A stretch of DNA of 64,000 bases from assembly GCA_030652215.1 (NCBI GenBank), contig JAUSBC010000078.1:1-64000 (forward strand), in the 5' to 3' direction. The notes below the pieces were generated by a model. That model did not search any database. It had not been told where the DNA came from and saw only the letters and a program-made list of their open reading frames with translations. Both the position numbers and the translations under genes were made by a program. This DNA is from Sideroxyarcus sp. (GTDB lineage: Bacteria > Pseudomonadota > Gammaproteobacteria > Burkholderiales > Gallionellaceae). Within the stretch, counting starts at the first letter, position 1, and each line of letters starts with the position of its first letter. Positions 40,365-49,742 of this stretch are shown piece after piece.

Positions 40365-41240
40365 TCAAATAACTCCAGCCTGGCGCATCGCCGCTTCCAC
40401 CACAGGATGGAAACCCGCGGAAAGCGGCGTCAGCGGCAGACGCAAATTGTTTCGGATTTTACCCATGCGCGCCACCGCCCACTTGACCGGAATCGGGTTG
40501 GCCTCGACGAACAGGTTACGATGCAGCCCGAGCAGGCGGAAGTTGATCTCGCGCGCCTTGGCCATATCCCCGCTCAATGCCGCCGCACACATTTCATGCA
40601 TCAGCCCCGGTGCGACGTTGGCCGTCACCGAAATGGTGCCCACCGCACCCAGCAGCATCAGCGCCAGCGTGCTGGCATCGTCGCCGCTGTAGATGGCAAA
40701 ATCTTTCGGGGCGCGCTGCAGCAGGTCGCTGCCGCGCTCGATGCCGCCGGTCGCATCCTTGATGCCCACGATGTTCCCGATCTGCGCCAAGCGCAACACG
40801 GTGTCGTTGCTCATGTCAGCACCGGTACGCCCGGGCACGTTGTAAAGGATGTGCGGCATGTCCACCGCTTCGGCGATGGCCTTGAAGTGCTGGTACAAGC
40901 CCTCCTGGGTCGGCTTGTTGTAGTAGGGAACGACCGTGAGCGAAGCATCCGCGCCCGCCTTCTTCGAGAAGGTGGCCAGCTCGATCGCTTCCCGGGTCGA
41001 ATTCGCGCCCGTTCCGGCGATGACGGGAATACGTTTGGCGACATGCTTCACCGCTTCGGCGATGAGCAATTCGTGTTCTTCCACGTTTACGGTAGGGGAT
41101 TCGCCGGTCGTCCCGACCACCACAATGGCGTCGGTACCCTCGGCAATATGAAAATCGATCAACGCGCGGAAGGCCGCCAGATCCAGGCTGCCGTCCTCTT
41201 GCATGGGCGTTACGATCGCTACGAGACTTCCCTTGATCAT
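40365..41240 (-). CDS. dapA: 4-hydroxy-tetrahydrodipicolinate synthase
   Basis: First step of the lysine/diaminopimelate branch, condensing pyruvate and aspartate semialdehyde. 291 residues from [16 protein letters not shown] at 41255 is a possible but weaker start. Conserved: [11 protein letters not shown], the proton-relay tyrosine region [12 protein letters not shown], and the Schiff-base lysine in [12 protein letters not shown]. Its stop overlaps the first ATG of the bamC frame. Confidence 0.96.
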   Translation of the reverse strand: MIKGSLVAIVTPMQEDGSLDLAAFRALIDFHIAEGTDAIVVVGTTGESPTVNVEEHELLIAEAVKHVAKRIPVIAGTGANSTREAIELATFSKKAGADASLTVVPYYNKPTQEGLYQHFKAIAEAVDMPHILYNVPGRTGADMSNDTVLRLAQIGNIVGIKDATGGIERGSDLLQRAPKDFAIYSGDDASTLALMLLGAVGTISVTANVAPGLMHEMCAAALSGDMAKAREINFRLLGLHRNLFVEANPIPVKWAVARMGKIRNNLRLPLTPLSAGFHPVVEAAMRQAGVI

Positions 41241-41351
41241 GTTCGCTGCTGCCACAAAATTAAAGGTCGCATTCTACCTTAATCGACGTACGTTACGCGA
41301 CAAGAGCGCCGGCCCTGTGAAATAATGGCGCCAATCGAAACCGGTTCAATC

Positions 41352-41585
41352 ATGCCCTCACTCACCCTGGCTCAACTGCACGCCGGCGACACCGCCACCA
41401 TCGTCGCCATTCACGCCGAAGAAGCATTGCATCTGCGACTGCAGGCACTCGGCTTCCGCAGCGGGAAACAAATCGAGCTCATCCGCAAAGCCAGTTTTTC
41501 GGGGCCGCTGCAGGTGCGCATCGGGACCACCGACATCCTGCTGCGCCGCAGCGAGGCCACGAAAGTCAAGGTGTGCCGCACATGA
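41352..41585 (+). CDS. feoA: ferrous iron transport protein FeoA
   Basis: 77-residue SH3-like cytoplasmic protein that accompanies FeoB. It shows the usual LAQLHAGDTATIVAI start, RLQALGFRSGKQIELI, and DILLRRSEATKVKV. I chose the ATG at 41352 over 41325 because homology begins there. The stop overlaps the feoB start by four bases. It is divergent from dapA; no clear Fur box is visible in the 111-base gap. Confidence 0.9.
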   Translation: MPSLTLAQLHAGDTATIVAIHAEEALHLRLQALGFRSGKQIELIRKASFSGPLQVRIGTTDILLRRSEATKVKVCRT

Positions 41586-43369
41586 AACGCATCGCATTGC
41601 TGGGCATGCCCAACACCGGAAAATCCACGCTGTTCAACCGCATGACCGGCGGTGCGGCACGCGTGGGCAACTGGCCCGGCATCACCGTCGAACTGCTCAG
41701 CGGCAAGATCCTGCTGGGTTCGGACATGGTGGAAATCATCGACCTGCCCGGCATCTACGACCTGCACGGCTTCTCCGACGACGAGCAGGTGGTGCGCCAT
41801 TTCCTGCACGACAACGTGCCCGACCTGGCGCTGGTCATTCTCAACGCCACGCAGATCGAGCGCCAGATGAGCCTGTTGCTGCAACTCAAGCAACTCAACA
41901 TGAACGTCGTGGTATTGCTCAACATGGCGGACGAGGCAAAAAAATACGGCATCACCATCGACAGCAAGAAGATGGCGGACATGCTGGGCATGCCCATCTT
42001 CCTGCTCAGCGGCAAATACGGCACCGGTTACCAGGAAGCACTGCAGGCCGTCACCAAAGCACTGCGTTACCCCACTCCCGGCATGGCGGAACAGTTGCGC
42101 AGCCAACTGGAGCAGGACGAGCACATCGAGTCCGAAATGGCGCGCGTGCTGAAACACGCCGTGCAGGTGCCGCCGCAATTGCCGGAAAACCTCACCGACA
42201 AGCTCGACCGCGTGATGCTGCATCCGTGGCTGGGACTGCCGATTTTCTTCGGCATCATGTACCTGCTGTTCCAGGCCATTTTCCTGCTGGGCCAGCCACT
42301 GCAGGGATGGGTGGGCGAAGCGCTCGGCTGGCTGCGCGAGAGCGCGCTCGACCCGGCGTGTGCCGGCCTGCCCGCCTGGCTCTCCGGCTTGCTGCTGGAC
42401 GGCATCTACAACGGCGTGGCCACCGTCGCGGCCTTCGTGCCCATCATTGTGCTGTTCTTCCTGTTCATGGCGATGGTGGAAGACAGCGGCTATCTTTCGC
42501 GCGCCGCCTTCCTGATGGATGCGCTGATGGCGAAAATGGGGCTGGACGGGCGCGGCTTCGTCATGCTGCTGATGGGTTTCGGCTGCAATGTGCCGGCCTT
42601 GATGGGCACGCGCGTGATGCGCTCGCGCTCGCTGCGTCTGCTCACCATGCTGGTGATCCCGTTCTCGCTATGCTCGGCGCGCCTGCAGGTGTTCGTATTC
42701 ATCACCGCCGCCCTGTTCTCGGTCGAAGCCGCGCCGCTGGTGCTGTTCAGCCTGTATCTGTTCAGCTTCGTTGCCGCCATACTCTCCGCATTGCTGTTCA
42801 AGAAAAGCTTCCAGAACAGCGAACCGTTCGTGCTGGAGCTTCCACCTTACCGCTTCCCCACCGCGCGCCAGATGCTGCTGCGCGGCTGGCTGGAAGTGAA
42901 GCATTTTCTGCGCCGCGCCACGCAGTTCATCATCGCCGGCGTGGTGCTGGTCTGGCTGCTCACCCACCTGCCGGCTTCCGCCGCACCGGCCGGCGCCGAC
43001 ACCCTGGCCGGCATGATAGGCAGCCTGCTGCAGCCGATTTTCGCGCCCATCGGCATCAACGAACAACTCACCATCGCGCTGATCTTCGGTTTTGTGGCCA
43101 AGGAGATTGTCATCGGCTCGCTGGCGGTGATCTACGGCCTGAGCGGGGATGCGCTGGGTACAGCCATGGGGCAACAACTGGATTGGGTGCAGGCCTACAG
43201 TTTTATGCTGTTTACCCTGATATACACACCCTGCCTGTCCGCCATCGCCACCTTGCGCAGCGAATCCAAGGACCTGCGTTACACGCTGTTTGCCCTCGCC
43301 TGGTCCCTGGTGCTGGCGTGGACGATCAGTTTTGTTTTCTATCAGGGGGCACGCGCGCTGGGATACTGA
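41582..43369 (+). CDS. feoB: ferrous iron transporter FeoB
   Basis: 595 residues: an N-terminal GTPase domain with G1 GMPNTGKST, G3 DLPGIYDL and G4 NMAD, then a membrane domain of about 8-10 helices with two Gate-like regions (GFGCNVPALMGTRV and later FVAKEIVIGSLAVIYGL). It is about 170 residues shorter than E. coli FeoB and has no C-terminal cysteine-rich tail, like other short FeoB proteins. In the first gate the usual ARLPVY appears as ARLQVF. It imports Fe(II), which fits a microaerobic or iron-rich lifestyle. Confidence 0.95.
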   Translation: MKRIALLGMPNTGKSTLFNRMTGGAARVGNWPGITVELLSGKILLGSDMVEIIDLPGIYDLHGFSDDEQVVRHFLHDNVPDLALVILNATQIERQMSLLLQLKQLNMNVVVLLNMADEAKKYGITIDSKKMADMLGMPIFLLSGKYGTGYQEALQAVTKALRYPTPGMAEQLRSQLEQDEHIESEMARVLKHAVQVPPQLPENLTDKLDRVMLHPWLGLPIFFGIMYLLFQAIFLLGQPLQGWVGEALGWLRESALDPACAGLPAWLSGLLLDGIYNGVATVAAFVPIIVLFFLFMAMVEDSGYLSRAAFLMDALMAKMGLDGRGFVMLLMGFGCNVPALMGTRVMRSRSLRLLTMLVIPFSLCSARLQVFVFITAALFSVEAAPLVLFSLYLFSFVAAILSALLFKKSFQNSEPFVLELPPYRFPTARQMLLRGWLEVKHFLRRATQFIIAGVVLVWLLTHLPASAAPAGADTLAGMIGSLLQPIFAPIGINEQLTIALIFGFVAKEIVIGSLAVIYGLSGDALGTAMGQQLDWVQAYSFMLFTLIYTPCLSAIATLRSESKDLRYTLFALAWSLVLAWTISFVFYQGARALGY

Positions 43370-43385
43370 ATGCGCGCGATAAAGC

Positions 43386-43685
43386 TTAGGGTTGTTTCCA
43401 GGCCTGATCCAGCAACTCCTGAGCCCGGACATACTTGGCCCTGAACGCTTCCAGATTCTTTTGCGAGACCGCCGCTTTCTGGCGGTTATCATCCAGGCGT
43501 TTTTGCGCTTCGGCCAGATGCTTCTCGGATTCGGACACCTGTTGCAGACTATTCTTGTGATCCGCTTCGGCCTTTTCCAGATTGCCGCGCGCGTACTCCA
43601 CGCCGACCTGCTGCGCCGAGACATCCTTGGCTTGCGCTGCGAATGCCAGCGCAAACAGCCCGAACGCCAGAACAGCCTTCAGCAT
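43386..43685 (-). CDS. small exported coiled-coil protein
   Basis: 99 residues: a signal peptide (1-19, AQA before KDVSAQQ), then a single charged helix of about 75 residues with heptad character (NLEKAEADHKNSLQQVSESE...). No cysteine, no lipobox. It lies between the end of feoB (converging) and the YfaZ-like gene upstream on the same strand (19 bases). The function is unknown; periplasmic helical scaffolds are a possibility. Confidence 0.7.
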   Translation of the reverse strand: MLKAVLAFGLFALAFAAQAKDVSAQQVGVEYARGNLEKAEADHKNSLQQVSESEKHLAEAQKRLDDNRQKAAVSQKNLEAFRAKYVRAQELLDQAWKQP

Positions 43686-43704
43686 GGTTATTCCAGCCCA
43701 GGAC

Positions 43705-44271
43705 TCAGAACGAGAGCTGGACGCCCACGTGCGGGCCGTTGATCAATACCGCATCCGCACCCGAGTCTTTTATATGGAACCAGGTCTTGCGGTAGCCGGC
43801 ATAGACTTGCAGTTGCGGGGAAATCGAGAACTCGGCGCGCGCGCCGTATTGCTGGTAACGGTCGGCATCACCGAAAGTGATGATCTTGGGAGCGAAGTAG
43901 GCCTCGCCCGCAAAAGCGACGCGGCGTTCAGCCGGCAATTCATAGCGAACTTGCGCGCCCAGGGCGAGCGTAGAAGCATTCTGGCGGCTCGGCGTTTCCT
44001 TGGTGGTGGCGGCCAGCGCTTTGGCACCAATGCCGATGGTCAGTCCGGGTACAGTCATCTCGTCATTCGCCACCAGCAGACCCACGCCGCCGATGACGCT
44101 GTTCGCGTCGTTGTACATCAGTTCCGCATACACTTCAGACTTGCCGGAAAGTCCGCTGGCAACGCCGTATTTGAACTGGGCTGTCGTGTCGCTCAAGCCG
44201 ATATCCAGCGTATCCGCCAAAACCACCGAAGTGACCGACATCAAAGAGATTGCAAGAATTTTACGCAGCAT
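43705..44271 (-). CDS. YfaZ-like outer-membrane barrel protein
   Basis: 188 residues. The signal peptide MLRKILAISLMSVTSVVLA is followed by DTLDIGLSDTTAQFKYGV, then alternating strands with tyrosine/glycine turns, ending HVGVQLSF with a terminal phenylalanine, the usual BAM signal. This resembles the small YfaZ-type barrels. Cargo or ligand unknown. It shares the strand and probably the transcript with the coiled-coil gene behind it; a tRNA-Ser lies upstream. Confidence 0.75.
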   Translation of the reverse strand: MLRKILAISLMSVTSVVLADTLDIGLSDTTAQFKYGVASGLSGKSEVYAELMYNDANSVIGGVGLLVANDEMTVPGLTIGIGAKALAATTKETPSRQNASTLALGAQVRYELPAERRVAFAGEAYFAPKIITFGDADRYQQYGARAEFSISPQLQVYAGYRKTWFHIKDSGADAVLINGPHVGVQLSF

Positions 44272-44308
44272 TATTTCACTCCTGAACGATTACAAATTGC
44301 TTCAAAAT

Positions 44309-44398
44309 TGGCGGAGGCGGTGAGATTCGAACTCACGAAGGACTCTCATCCTCGCTAGTTTTCAAGACTAGTGCCTTCAACCACTCGGCCACACCTCC
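44309..44398 (-). tRNA. tRNA-Ser, anticodon TGA
   Basis: 90 bases on the minus strand. The acceptor stem GGAGGTG pairs with CGCCTCC (one G-U), discriminator G, encoded CCA. The anticodon arm CTAGT-CTTGAAA-ACTAG gives anticodon TGA. A long variable arm marks a class II tRNA. Confidence 0.97.
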
Positions 44399-44794
44399 GG
44401 GGAACTGCTCTAGGTGCCGAACTACGGCTCTGATTTCATTCAGAAGTTCCGTCTGTCATGCAATGTCCGGCACGCAACGCCGCGCATGATACCCGAAATA
44501 CCCCCCGCACCCAACGATCATGGCGCAGACCGCCTCATATCATAAATCGTCTGCGCCTTGATCGTTCCCTCCCTATGCAGGGCGCGTTTCGGCATAGCCG
44601 AAACCGCTCGCAAGGCGTGGAGCATGCTCCACGAAACCCCTTGCTCGCCCCCCGTTCCCCCTCTCCCGATGGGCGAGGGGTACGGTCGGTCGCTTCGCGA
44701 GATTCTCTATTAACGGGCAAGGTTGCAACTTTTTCACTGCTTCTGTACTCTCACTGCCGTCGCAGAAACATACCCGTATCTTCTGGAGGAAACC
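44399..44794. other. intergenic region with several hairpins
   Basis: 396 bases between tRNA-Ser and the Bax-inhibitor-like gene. It holds TTTCGGCATAGCCGAAA (44587-44603) and the perfect palindrome GTGGAGCATGCTCCAC (44617-44632), plus runs of C and T. No ORF with a ribosome site is visible. It probably carries the promoter of the next gene and degenerate repeat sequence; none of it can be named. Confidence 0.4.
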
Positions 44795-45484
44795 ATGCAA
44801 TACCAAACTCAAGCCGCAACCCAACACCCGGCGCTAGCCGCCGAACAGAACAAAGTCCTGCGCAACACTTACATGATGCTCGGCATGACCATGATCCCGA
44901 CCGTCATCGGCGCGCTCATCGGCACCTCGATCAACCTTTCTTTCATGGCGGCAAGTCCGATCATGTCTTCGTTGATAATGTTCGGCGTAATGATGGGCAT
45001 GCTGTTCGCCGTGAGCGCCCTGCGCAACAGCGTGTGGGGCGTCGTCGCCCTGCTCGGCTTCACCTTCGTGGCGGGTGTATTCCTCGGCCCCATCCTGCAG
45101 GTCGCATTGCACTTCAGCAACGGCGCGCAACTGGTCGGCATGGCCGCAGGCGGAACGGGAGTCATCTTCCTGTCACTGGCAACCATTGCCACTACAACCA
45201 AGAAGGATTTCAGCTTCATGGGCAAGTTCCTGTTCATCGGGCTGATCCTGCTCATCGTCGCTTCGCTGGCCAATATCTTCTTCCAGATTCCCGCACTGTC
45301 GCTGACCATCTCCGCCATCGCGGTGATGATCTTCTCGGCCTACATCCTGTACGACGTGAGCCGTATCGTGCACGGCGGCGAAACCAACTATGTGATGGCC
45401 ACGCTGTCGCTGTATCTGGACATCTACAACTTGTTCATCCACCTGCTGAACCTGCTGATGGCATTCAGCGGCGAACGGGATTAA
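44795..45484 (+). CDS. Bax inhibitor-1/YccA family membrane protein
   Basis: 229 residues, seven hydrophobic segments and the BI-1 pattern: an N-terminal tail of about 25 residues with NKVLRNTYMMLGMTMIP, and a C-terminal ILYDVSRIVHGGETNYVMAT segment with the conserved aspartate. GGAGGAAACC precedes the ATG at 44795, so the shorter form is right (the frame is open from 44723). The family is linked to membrane calcium leak and FtsH regulation; the role here is unknown. A terminator follows. Confidence 0.88.
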   Translation: MQYQTQAATQHPALAAEQNKVLRNTYMMLGMTMIPTVIGALIGTSINLSFMAASPIMSSLIMFGVMMGMLFAVSALRNSVWGVVALLGFTFVAGVFLGPILQVALHFSNGAQLVGMAAGGTGVIFLSLATIATTTKKDFSFMGKFLFIGLILLIVASLANIFFQIPALSLTISAIAVMIFSAYILYDVSRIVHGGETNYVMATLSLYLDIYNLFIHLLNLLMAFSGERD

Positions 45485-45503
45485 GTTTTAATTCGCCTCA
45501 AGC

Positions 45504-45535
45504 ATAAAGGCGGCTGCGGCCGCCTTTATCTTTGT
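45504..45535 (+). terminator. intrinsic terminator after the Bax-inhibitor-like gene
   Basis: ATAAAGGCGGC-TGCG-GCCGCCTTTAT with a T-rich tail, 20 bases after the stop. Strong stem. Confidence 0.8.
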
Positions 45536-45554
45536 GTACTTCGGAAATCACTCT

Positions 45555-45899
45555 ATGGAACTGAATGCACTGCTGCACCGCCTGAATGAATCGCCCGACA
45601 GCATCGAGTTCAACGACACGATGTCGGTGATCGACGCGCTTTACGAATTCACCCCCACCTCGTTCAAAAACGGTACTTATCTCAACGAGGCCGGCAAAAA
45701 TAACGGCTCGTGCAAACTCTTTTCCTTCGCTAAACTGCACAAACTCTCGCCACAGCAAACGCTGCATTGCTTCGGCGCCTATTATCGCGACGACGTGCTC
45801 AAGCACCCGGAGGGCGCGGATCACCAGAACATCCGGAATTTCATCAGAACGGGGTGGGACGGGATAGCGTTCGGCGGCAACGCGTTAACGCCGAAATAA
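45555..45899 (+). CDS. HopJ type III effector family protein
   Basis: 114 residues from MELNALLHRLNESPDSIEF. It has the HopJ-family pattern: DTMSVIDALYEFTPTSFKNG near 22-41, SCKLFSFAKLHKLSPQQTL, CFGAYYRDDVL, and IRNFIRTGWDGIAFGG at the end. Despite the family name, such genes are widespread in bacteria that have no type III secretion, and none is visible here. The function is unknown. It is a single gene with its own start after the terminator; it converges on the rhodanese gene. Confidence 0.85.
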   Translation: MELNALLHRLNESPDSIEFNDTMSVIDALYEFTPTSFKNGTYLNEAGKNNGSCKLFSFAKLHKLSPQQTLHCFGAYYRDDVLKHPEGADHQNIRNFIRTGWDGIAFGGNALTPK

Positions 45900-45910
45900 C
45901 CCCGAGAAAT

Positions 45911-46381
45911 TCAACTCGCTTTCGGTTTACGCTGCTCAGGCCTTACGCGCGGCGCGAGCAGCACATCTCCCGCATCCGCATCCAGCGCCTCGCCTTTCGC
46001 GTTTGTCATTGGCTGTTCGTAATCGCTCCAGCCGCGCACGCCGGTCTTGAGCGACACCACGTTGGTGAAGCCCATTTGCAGCAACATGTCTGCCGCCAGC
46101 ACCGAACGCTTGCCGGAACGACAGATGATCACGATCTCCTGGTCGCGCCCGGCGGCAAGTTCGGGCACCGTCTCGTCGTAGTCCCATTCGCAGGATTGCT
46201 CCAGTATTCCGCGCGGCACATTGATCGAACCCGGAATGCGCAGCACGTCAAATTCTGCCGGCTCGCGCACATCGAGCAGAAGGGGTTTGCTGCCCGCAGC
46301 AAGCGCCCGGCTCAAATCCCAAGGCATGATCTCTTTTACACGCGTGAGCGCCTCGGCTACCAGGTCGTCATATCTTTTCAT
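45911..46381 (-). CDS. rhodanese-like sulfurtransferase
   Basis: 156 residues from the ATG at 46381. The rhodanese fold is visible: LLLDVREPAEFDVLRIPGSINVPRG, with the active-site loop IICRSGKRSVLAAD (cysteine first in CRSGKR) and LKTGVRGWSDY. It probably moves a sulfane sulfur; the partner is unknown. An open frame extends 19 codons upstream without homology. It lies 22 bases downstream of rlmD on the same strand. Confidence 0.9.
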   Translation of the reverse strand: MKRYDDLVAEALTRVKEIMPWDLSRALAAGSKPLLLDVREPAEFDVLRIPGSINVPRGILEQSCEWDYDETVPELAAGRDQEIVIICRSGKRSVLAADMLLQMGFTNVVSLKTGVRGWSDYEQPMTNAKGEALDADAGDVLLAPRVRPEQRKPKAS

Positions 46382-46403
46382 TTGAAATATCCCTTCCGGT
46401 TCG

Positions 46404-47726
46404 TCATTCCCGCTCGAACACCGCAATCGACTCCACATGCGAGGTCTGCGGGAACATATTCATCACGCCGGCCGCTTTAAGCGCGTAACCCTTCGCATGC
46501 ACCAGCACTTCGGCATCGCGCGCCAGCGTGGAAGGACTGCAACTCACGTAGACGATGCGTTTGGGCGCAGTCGCATCGCTGATGGACTTCATCAGTTCGA
46601 TCGCGCCGTCGCGCGGGGGATCGACCAGCCACTTGTCAAAATGGCCAAGCTTGGCCAGTTCGGCCTCATTCATATCGAACAGGTTCATGGAACGATATTC
46701 GGTGTTTCCCGTCAGGCCGTTGTATTCAGCATTCTGTCTGGCGCGCTTCACCAGGGCTTCGCTGCCCTCAATGCCGAGCACTCGTGCACCGCTACGCGCG
46801 ATGGGCAGCGTAAAGTTGCCCAGTCCGCAGAAGAAATCGGCGATGCGTTCGTGCGGCTGCGGATCAAGCAGGCGCATGGCGCGGCTGACCATCAGGCGGT
46901 TCATGTCGCTGTTCACCTGGGTGAACTCGGTCGGTGCGAACGGCATGGTGATGCCGAACTCCGGCAGGCTGTAGCTCAGGGCCGGCGCATCCAGAGGATA
47001 GAAGGGCACGACGGTTTCCGGTCCTTTGGTCTGGGTCCAGAACTGCACCTGGTGTTTGTCGGCAAACTCCCGGATCAGCGCCTCGTCCGAGGGCGAGAGT
47101 GCCGCCAGGATGCGCAGCACCAGCACGTCGACATGCTCGCCAACCGCCACTTCGATCTGCGGCAGGATGTCGCGCACGGTGAATTTTTCGTTCAGCTCGC
47201 CCAGTAGCGGCAACAGCGCGGCGATCTTGGGCGTCAGGATTTCACAATGCTGCATGTCGGCCACGTACTTGCCGTTCTGCTCGCGAAAGCCGACCAGCGT
47301 CTTCTCCTTCTTCAGCACATGGCGCACCGACAGGCGCGCGCGCTGGCGATAAGCCCAGGCATAGCCGTAGATCGGCGACAGCACGACTTCAGGTTTGACC
47401 TTGCCAATGCGCTGCAGGTTGTCTTCCAGTACGCGTTGCTTGACCGCAACTTGCGCCCGAGGGTCCAGATGCTGCATGGAGCAGCCGCCGCACACACCGA
47501 ACACCGGGCACTTGGGGTGTACGCGCATGAACGAAGTCTTCAGGACTTGTTCAACCTTGGCCTGCTCGTAATTGTTCTTCTTGCGATACGAGGAATAGGT
47601 CACGCGTTCACCCGTGAGCGCGCCCTCGATGAAGATCACCTTGCCGTCGGCATGCGCGATTCCGCGGCCTTCGTGGTCCAGCGACTCAATGACTACACTG
47701 CTATTTTTCATGTTGCTATTACTCAC
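46404..47726 (-). CDS. rlmD: 23S rRNA (uracil-1939-C5)-methyltransferase
   Basis: 440 residues. An N-terminal TRAM domain ([20 protein letters not shown]) is followed by the iron-sulfur cysteines [10 protein letters not shown] with a fourth in MQHCEIL, and the SAM site [15 protein letters not shown]. Motif [11 protein letters not shown] and the catalytic cysteine motif [12 protein letters not shown] are intact. I chose GTG at 47726 because a strong GGAGGAGAT lies 5 bases upstream; the ATG at 47711 has no such site. The start lies just behind the stop of the upstream glycine-rich gene. Confidence 0.94.
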   Translation of the reverse strand: MSNSNMKNSSVVIESLDHEGRGIAHADGKVIFIEGALTGERVTYSSYRKKNNYEQAKVEQVLKTSFMRVHPKCPVFGVCGGCSMQHLDPRAQVAVKQRVLEDNLQRIGKVKPEVVLSPIYGYAWAYRQRARLSVRHVLKKEKTLVGFREQNGKYVADMQHCEILTPKIAALLPLLGELNEKFTVRDILPQIEVAVGEHVDVLVLRILAALSPSDEALIREFADKHQVQFWTQTKGPETVVPFYPLDAPALSYSLPEFGITMPFAPTEFTQVNSDMNRLMVSRAMRLLDPQPHERIADFFCGLGNFTLPIARSGARVLGIEGSEALVKRARQNAEYNGLTGNTEYRSMNLFDMNEAELAKLGHFDKWLVDPPRDGAIELMKSISDATAPKRIVYVSCSPSTLARDAEVLVHAKGYALKAAGVMNMFPQTSHVESIAVFERE

Positions 47727-47728
47727 TT

Positions 47729-48379
47729 CTAATCTCCTCCACCGCCACAACCGCTGCCGCAACTGCTCCCGCCGTCGCTGCTGCCGGAATCCCCACCGCC
47801 GCTATCGCCCCCGCAACTGCCGATATGCGAAGCGCAGAATGCACCGCCGGACGAAGCGGCCGCATCCTTGCAATTCAGCGTGTATATGAAACCGCCCGCG
47901 ATACCCAGTTGCGCGTCCAGCGCAAACAGCAAGGGCAGCCGCTGCGGGTGCTTGGGATCTATCCCTTCCATATTGCACGCCAGGCGCCAGGTGCGGCGTA
48001 TGCCCTCGGTCGCGGTATCGCGCGTCGGCATGGCCTCGACCGGCGTGTGGTGCAGATAGTCGCCCAGCGCGCGCTTGCAGAACTGTTCGTATTGGCGCGT
48101 GAACAGGATGAACTCGTGCCACAGATCGTCGACCGCTTGCGAGGGCATGGAAGCAAAGCGCCCGCCCGCTGCCACGCATATGCGGAAGTACTGCTGCAAT
48201 CCCTGCTGCACCAGGTGCATTTGTTCCTGCGTCAATTCCGGGCGCTTGGCGCGGGTGCGTTCCAGCACGGCTGCGGGAATTTCGAATTGGTCGAGATAGC
48301 GCAGGCGCGAGGCACGTACCCACCTGCGGTAAAGCAGAATAAGCGCCGCAAGCAGTGCCAGTGCGATGACGAATTTCAT
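47729..48379 (-). CDS. glycine/cysteine-rich membrane-anchored protein
   Basis: 216 residues: one N-terminal membrane segment (3-17), a soluble helical middle with [20 protein letters not shown] (about 79-98), and a C-terminal tail of about 35 residues made of Gly, Ser, Asp and Cys ([17 protein letters not shown]..., ending [10 protein letters not shown]). The [15 protein letters not shown] element resembles the glycine-rich-domain protein family. The function is unknown. It sits between rlmD and the VanZ-like gene, both overlapping or nearly so. Confidence 0.72.
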   Translation of the reverse strand: MKFVIALALLAALILLYRRWVRASRLRYLDQFEIPAAVLERTRAKRPELTQEQMHLVQQGLQQYFRICVAAGGRFASMPSQAVDDLWHEFILFTRQYEQFCKRALGDYLHHTPVEAMPTRDTATEGIRRTWRLACNMEGIDPKHPQRLPLLFALDAQLGIAGGFIYTLNCKDAAASSGGAFCASHIGSCGGDSGGGDSGSSDGGSSCGSGCGGGGD

Positions 48380-48759
48380 TTGACTCCCCTCAATCCCGGC
48401 CTTTGCTCAAGTGCCATCAGTATCTTGCCCATGCCGGTCTTAGCCAAACTCCAGCCGAACAGAACCCCGAGAGTGTTGGCCAGCATGTCGACATATTCAA
48501 AATTGCGGTAACCGCCCATGCTCTGCAGAAACTCAATGCCGATACCCATTATGACAAACCCGGCAAATAGCCGAATGCGCATTTGTTGATCAAGGTATAT
48601 CTGGCAGAACCAGAGCATGAGCGTTGCGTAAGCGAGCAGATGCTCCAACTTGTCCACCCCATGGAAGGAAACCGGCTCGGGAGGATGCGGCATGAGGGAT
48701 ATGTAAAACACGGCGGCAATCCACAGCCAACCAGTGGCCAGCCAAACTCGACGCAGCAT
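48376..48759 (-). CDS. VanZ-like membrane protein
   Basis: 127 residues with four hydrophobic segments and the VanZ pattern: MPHPPEPVSFHGVDKLEHLLAY near residue 23, GIEFLQSMGGYRNFEYVDMLANTLG near 75. VanZ homologues sit in the membrane of bacteria of many kinds, mostly without glycopeptide resistance. The stop overlaps the next start (ATGA). The role is unknown. Confidence 0.82.
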   Translation of the reverse strand: MLRRVWLATGWLWIAAVFYISLMPHPPEPVSFHGVDKLEHLLAYATLMLWFCQIYLDQQMRIRLFAGFVIMGIGIEFLQSMGGYRNFEYVDMLANTLGVLFGWSLAKTGMGKILMALEQRPGLRGVK

Positions 48760-48762
48760 GCC

Positions 48763-49542
48763 TTATCCCTTGTTCCAGGCCGCGAGATATTCCGCCCAGT
48801 GCGGCTCGGCGGATTTTGCCAGCGTGCTGCGCACCAGTTCGAGCTCCTTGTCGTAACGCGCCTTGGTGAACTGGCCGCGCATCAACTGGAAGCGCGCAAA
48901 CACCAGCCAGGTATTCACCACGTCGGTTTCGCAATAGTTGCGGATCTCAGCCAGCTTGCCCTGCTGGTAAGCCTCCCACACCTTGCTGCCGTCCATGCCC
49001 AGCTTGCCGGGGAAGCCGATGAGTTTGGCCAGTTCATCCAGCGGCGCATTGGCGCGTCCGGTGTACATCGCCAGCAGGTCCATCAGGTCGAGATGGCGCG
49101 AGTGGTAACGGCTGATGTAGTTGTTCCACTTGAAATCCTTGTCGTCCTCGCCCTGGTCCCAGTAGCGCGGTGCCTGAATGCCGTGAATCAGTCCGCGATA
49201 GTGCAGCACCGGCAGGTCGAAGCCGCCGCCGTTCCAACTGATCAATTGCGGAGTGTATTTTTCGACGCCGTCGAAAAAGCGCTTGATGAGGCTGCCTTCG
49301 TCCTCGTCCGGCTCGCCCAGCGTCCACACCTTGAAATTCTCGCCCTCGCGCAGCACGCAGGAGATCGCGGCGACGCGCTGCAGATGGTGCGGCAGGAAAT
49401 CGCTGCCGGTCTTCTGGCGGCGCATCTGGAAAGCCATCTCCGCCACTTCGGCATCACTCACTGCGCTGTCCAGCTCGTACAGCAGGCGCAGACCGGCGAT
49501 ATCGGGAATGGTTTCGATGTCGAAGACCAGGGTGGGATTCAT
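48763..49542 (-). CDS. PolB-like 3'-5' exonuclease
   Basis: 259 residues. The DEDDy exonuclease motifs are VFDIETIPD at the N-terminus, SWNGGGFDLPVLHYR near residue 100, and RNYCETDVVNTWLVFAR near residue 200 (with Y-x3-D). There is no polymerase domain, so it is a stand-alone nuclease of the predicted PolB-like exonuclease group. It precedes the VanZ-like gene by three bases, probably co-transcribed. Substrate, DNA or RNA, is unknown. Confidence 0.86.
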   Translation of the reverse strand: MNPTLVFDIETIPDIAGLRLLYELDSAVSDAEVAEMAFQMRRQKTGSDFLPHHLQRVAAISCVLREGENFKVWTLGEPDEDEGSLIKRFFDGVEKYTPQLISWNGGGFDLPVLHYRGLIHGIQAPRYWDQGEDDKDFKWNNYISRYHSRHLDLMDLLAMYTGRANAPLDELAKLIGFPGKLGMDGSKVWEAYQQGKLAEIRNYCETDVVNTWLVFARFQLMRGQFTKARYDKELELVRSTLAKSAEPHWAEYLAAWNKG

Positions 49543-49654
49543 GATGTGCGTACCGGTAGCAAACGGGGTGCGATTTTAGCAAACCCTTGCCCGTATCCGC
49601 CCGTGAATTACCAAAGCCGGACGAGCCGGAGCCAAAACTGCAAAGTCTCTTCTC

Positions 49655-49736
49655 GTAGGTTGGGCTAAGCGCAGTGTGCCCAACATCAGTAATGATGCCT
49701 TTGTTTGTTGGGCACGCTGCGCTTTGCCCAACCTAC
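49655..49736. repeat. palindromic repeat with GTAGG...CCTAC ends behind lexA
   Basis: GTAGGTTGGGCTAAGCGCAG (49655-49674) pairs with GCTGCGCTTTGCCCAACCTAC at the right end, giving an 82-base near-perfect palindrome with a 30-base middle. It ends 6 bases before the lexA stop, so it may serve as its transcription end. Closely related to 60546-60623 and the left part of 61662. Confidence 0.75.
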
Positions 49737-49742
49737 TGCTCG

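Noticed and set aside
41256-41351. Fur box between dapA and feoA
   Set aside because: I looked for a GATAATGATAATCATTATC-like 19-mer and saw only scattered short matches.
45555-45899. HopJ-like protein as evidence of a type III secretion system
   Set aside because: The family is widespread in bacteria without type III secretion, and no secretion genes are in the window.
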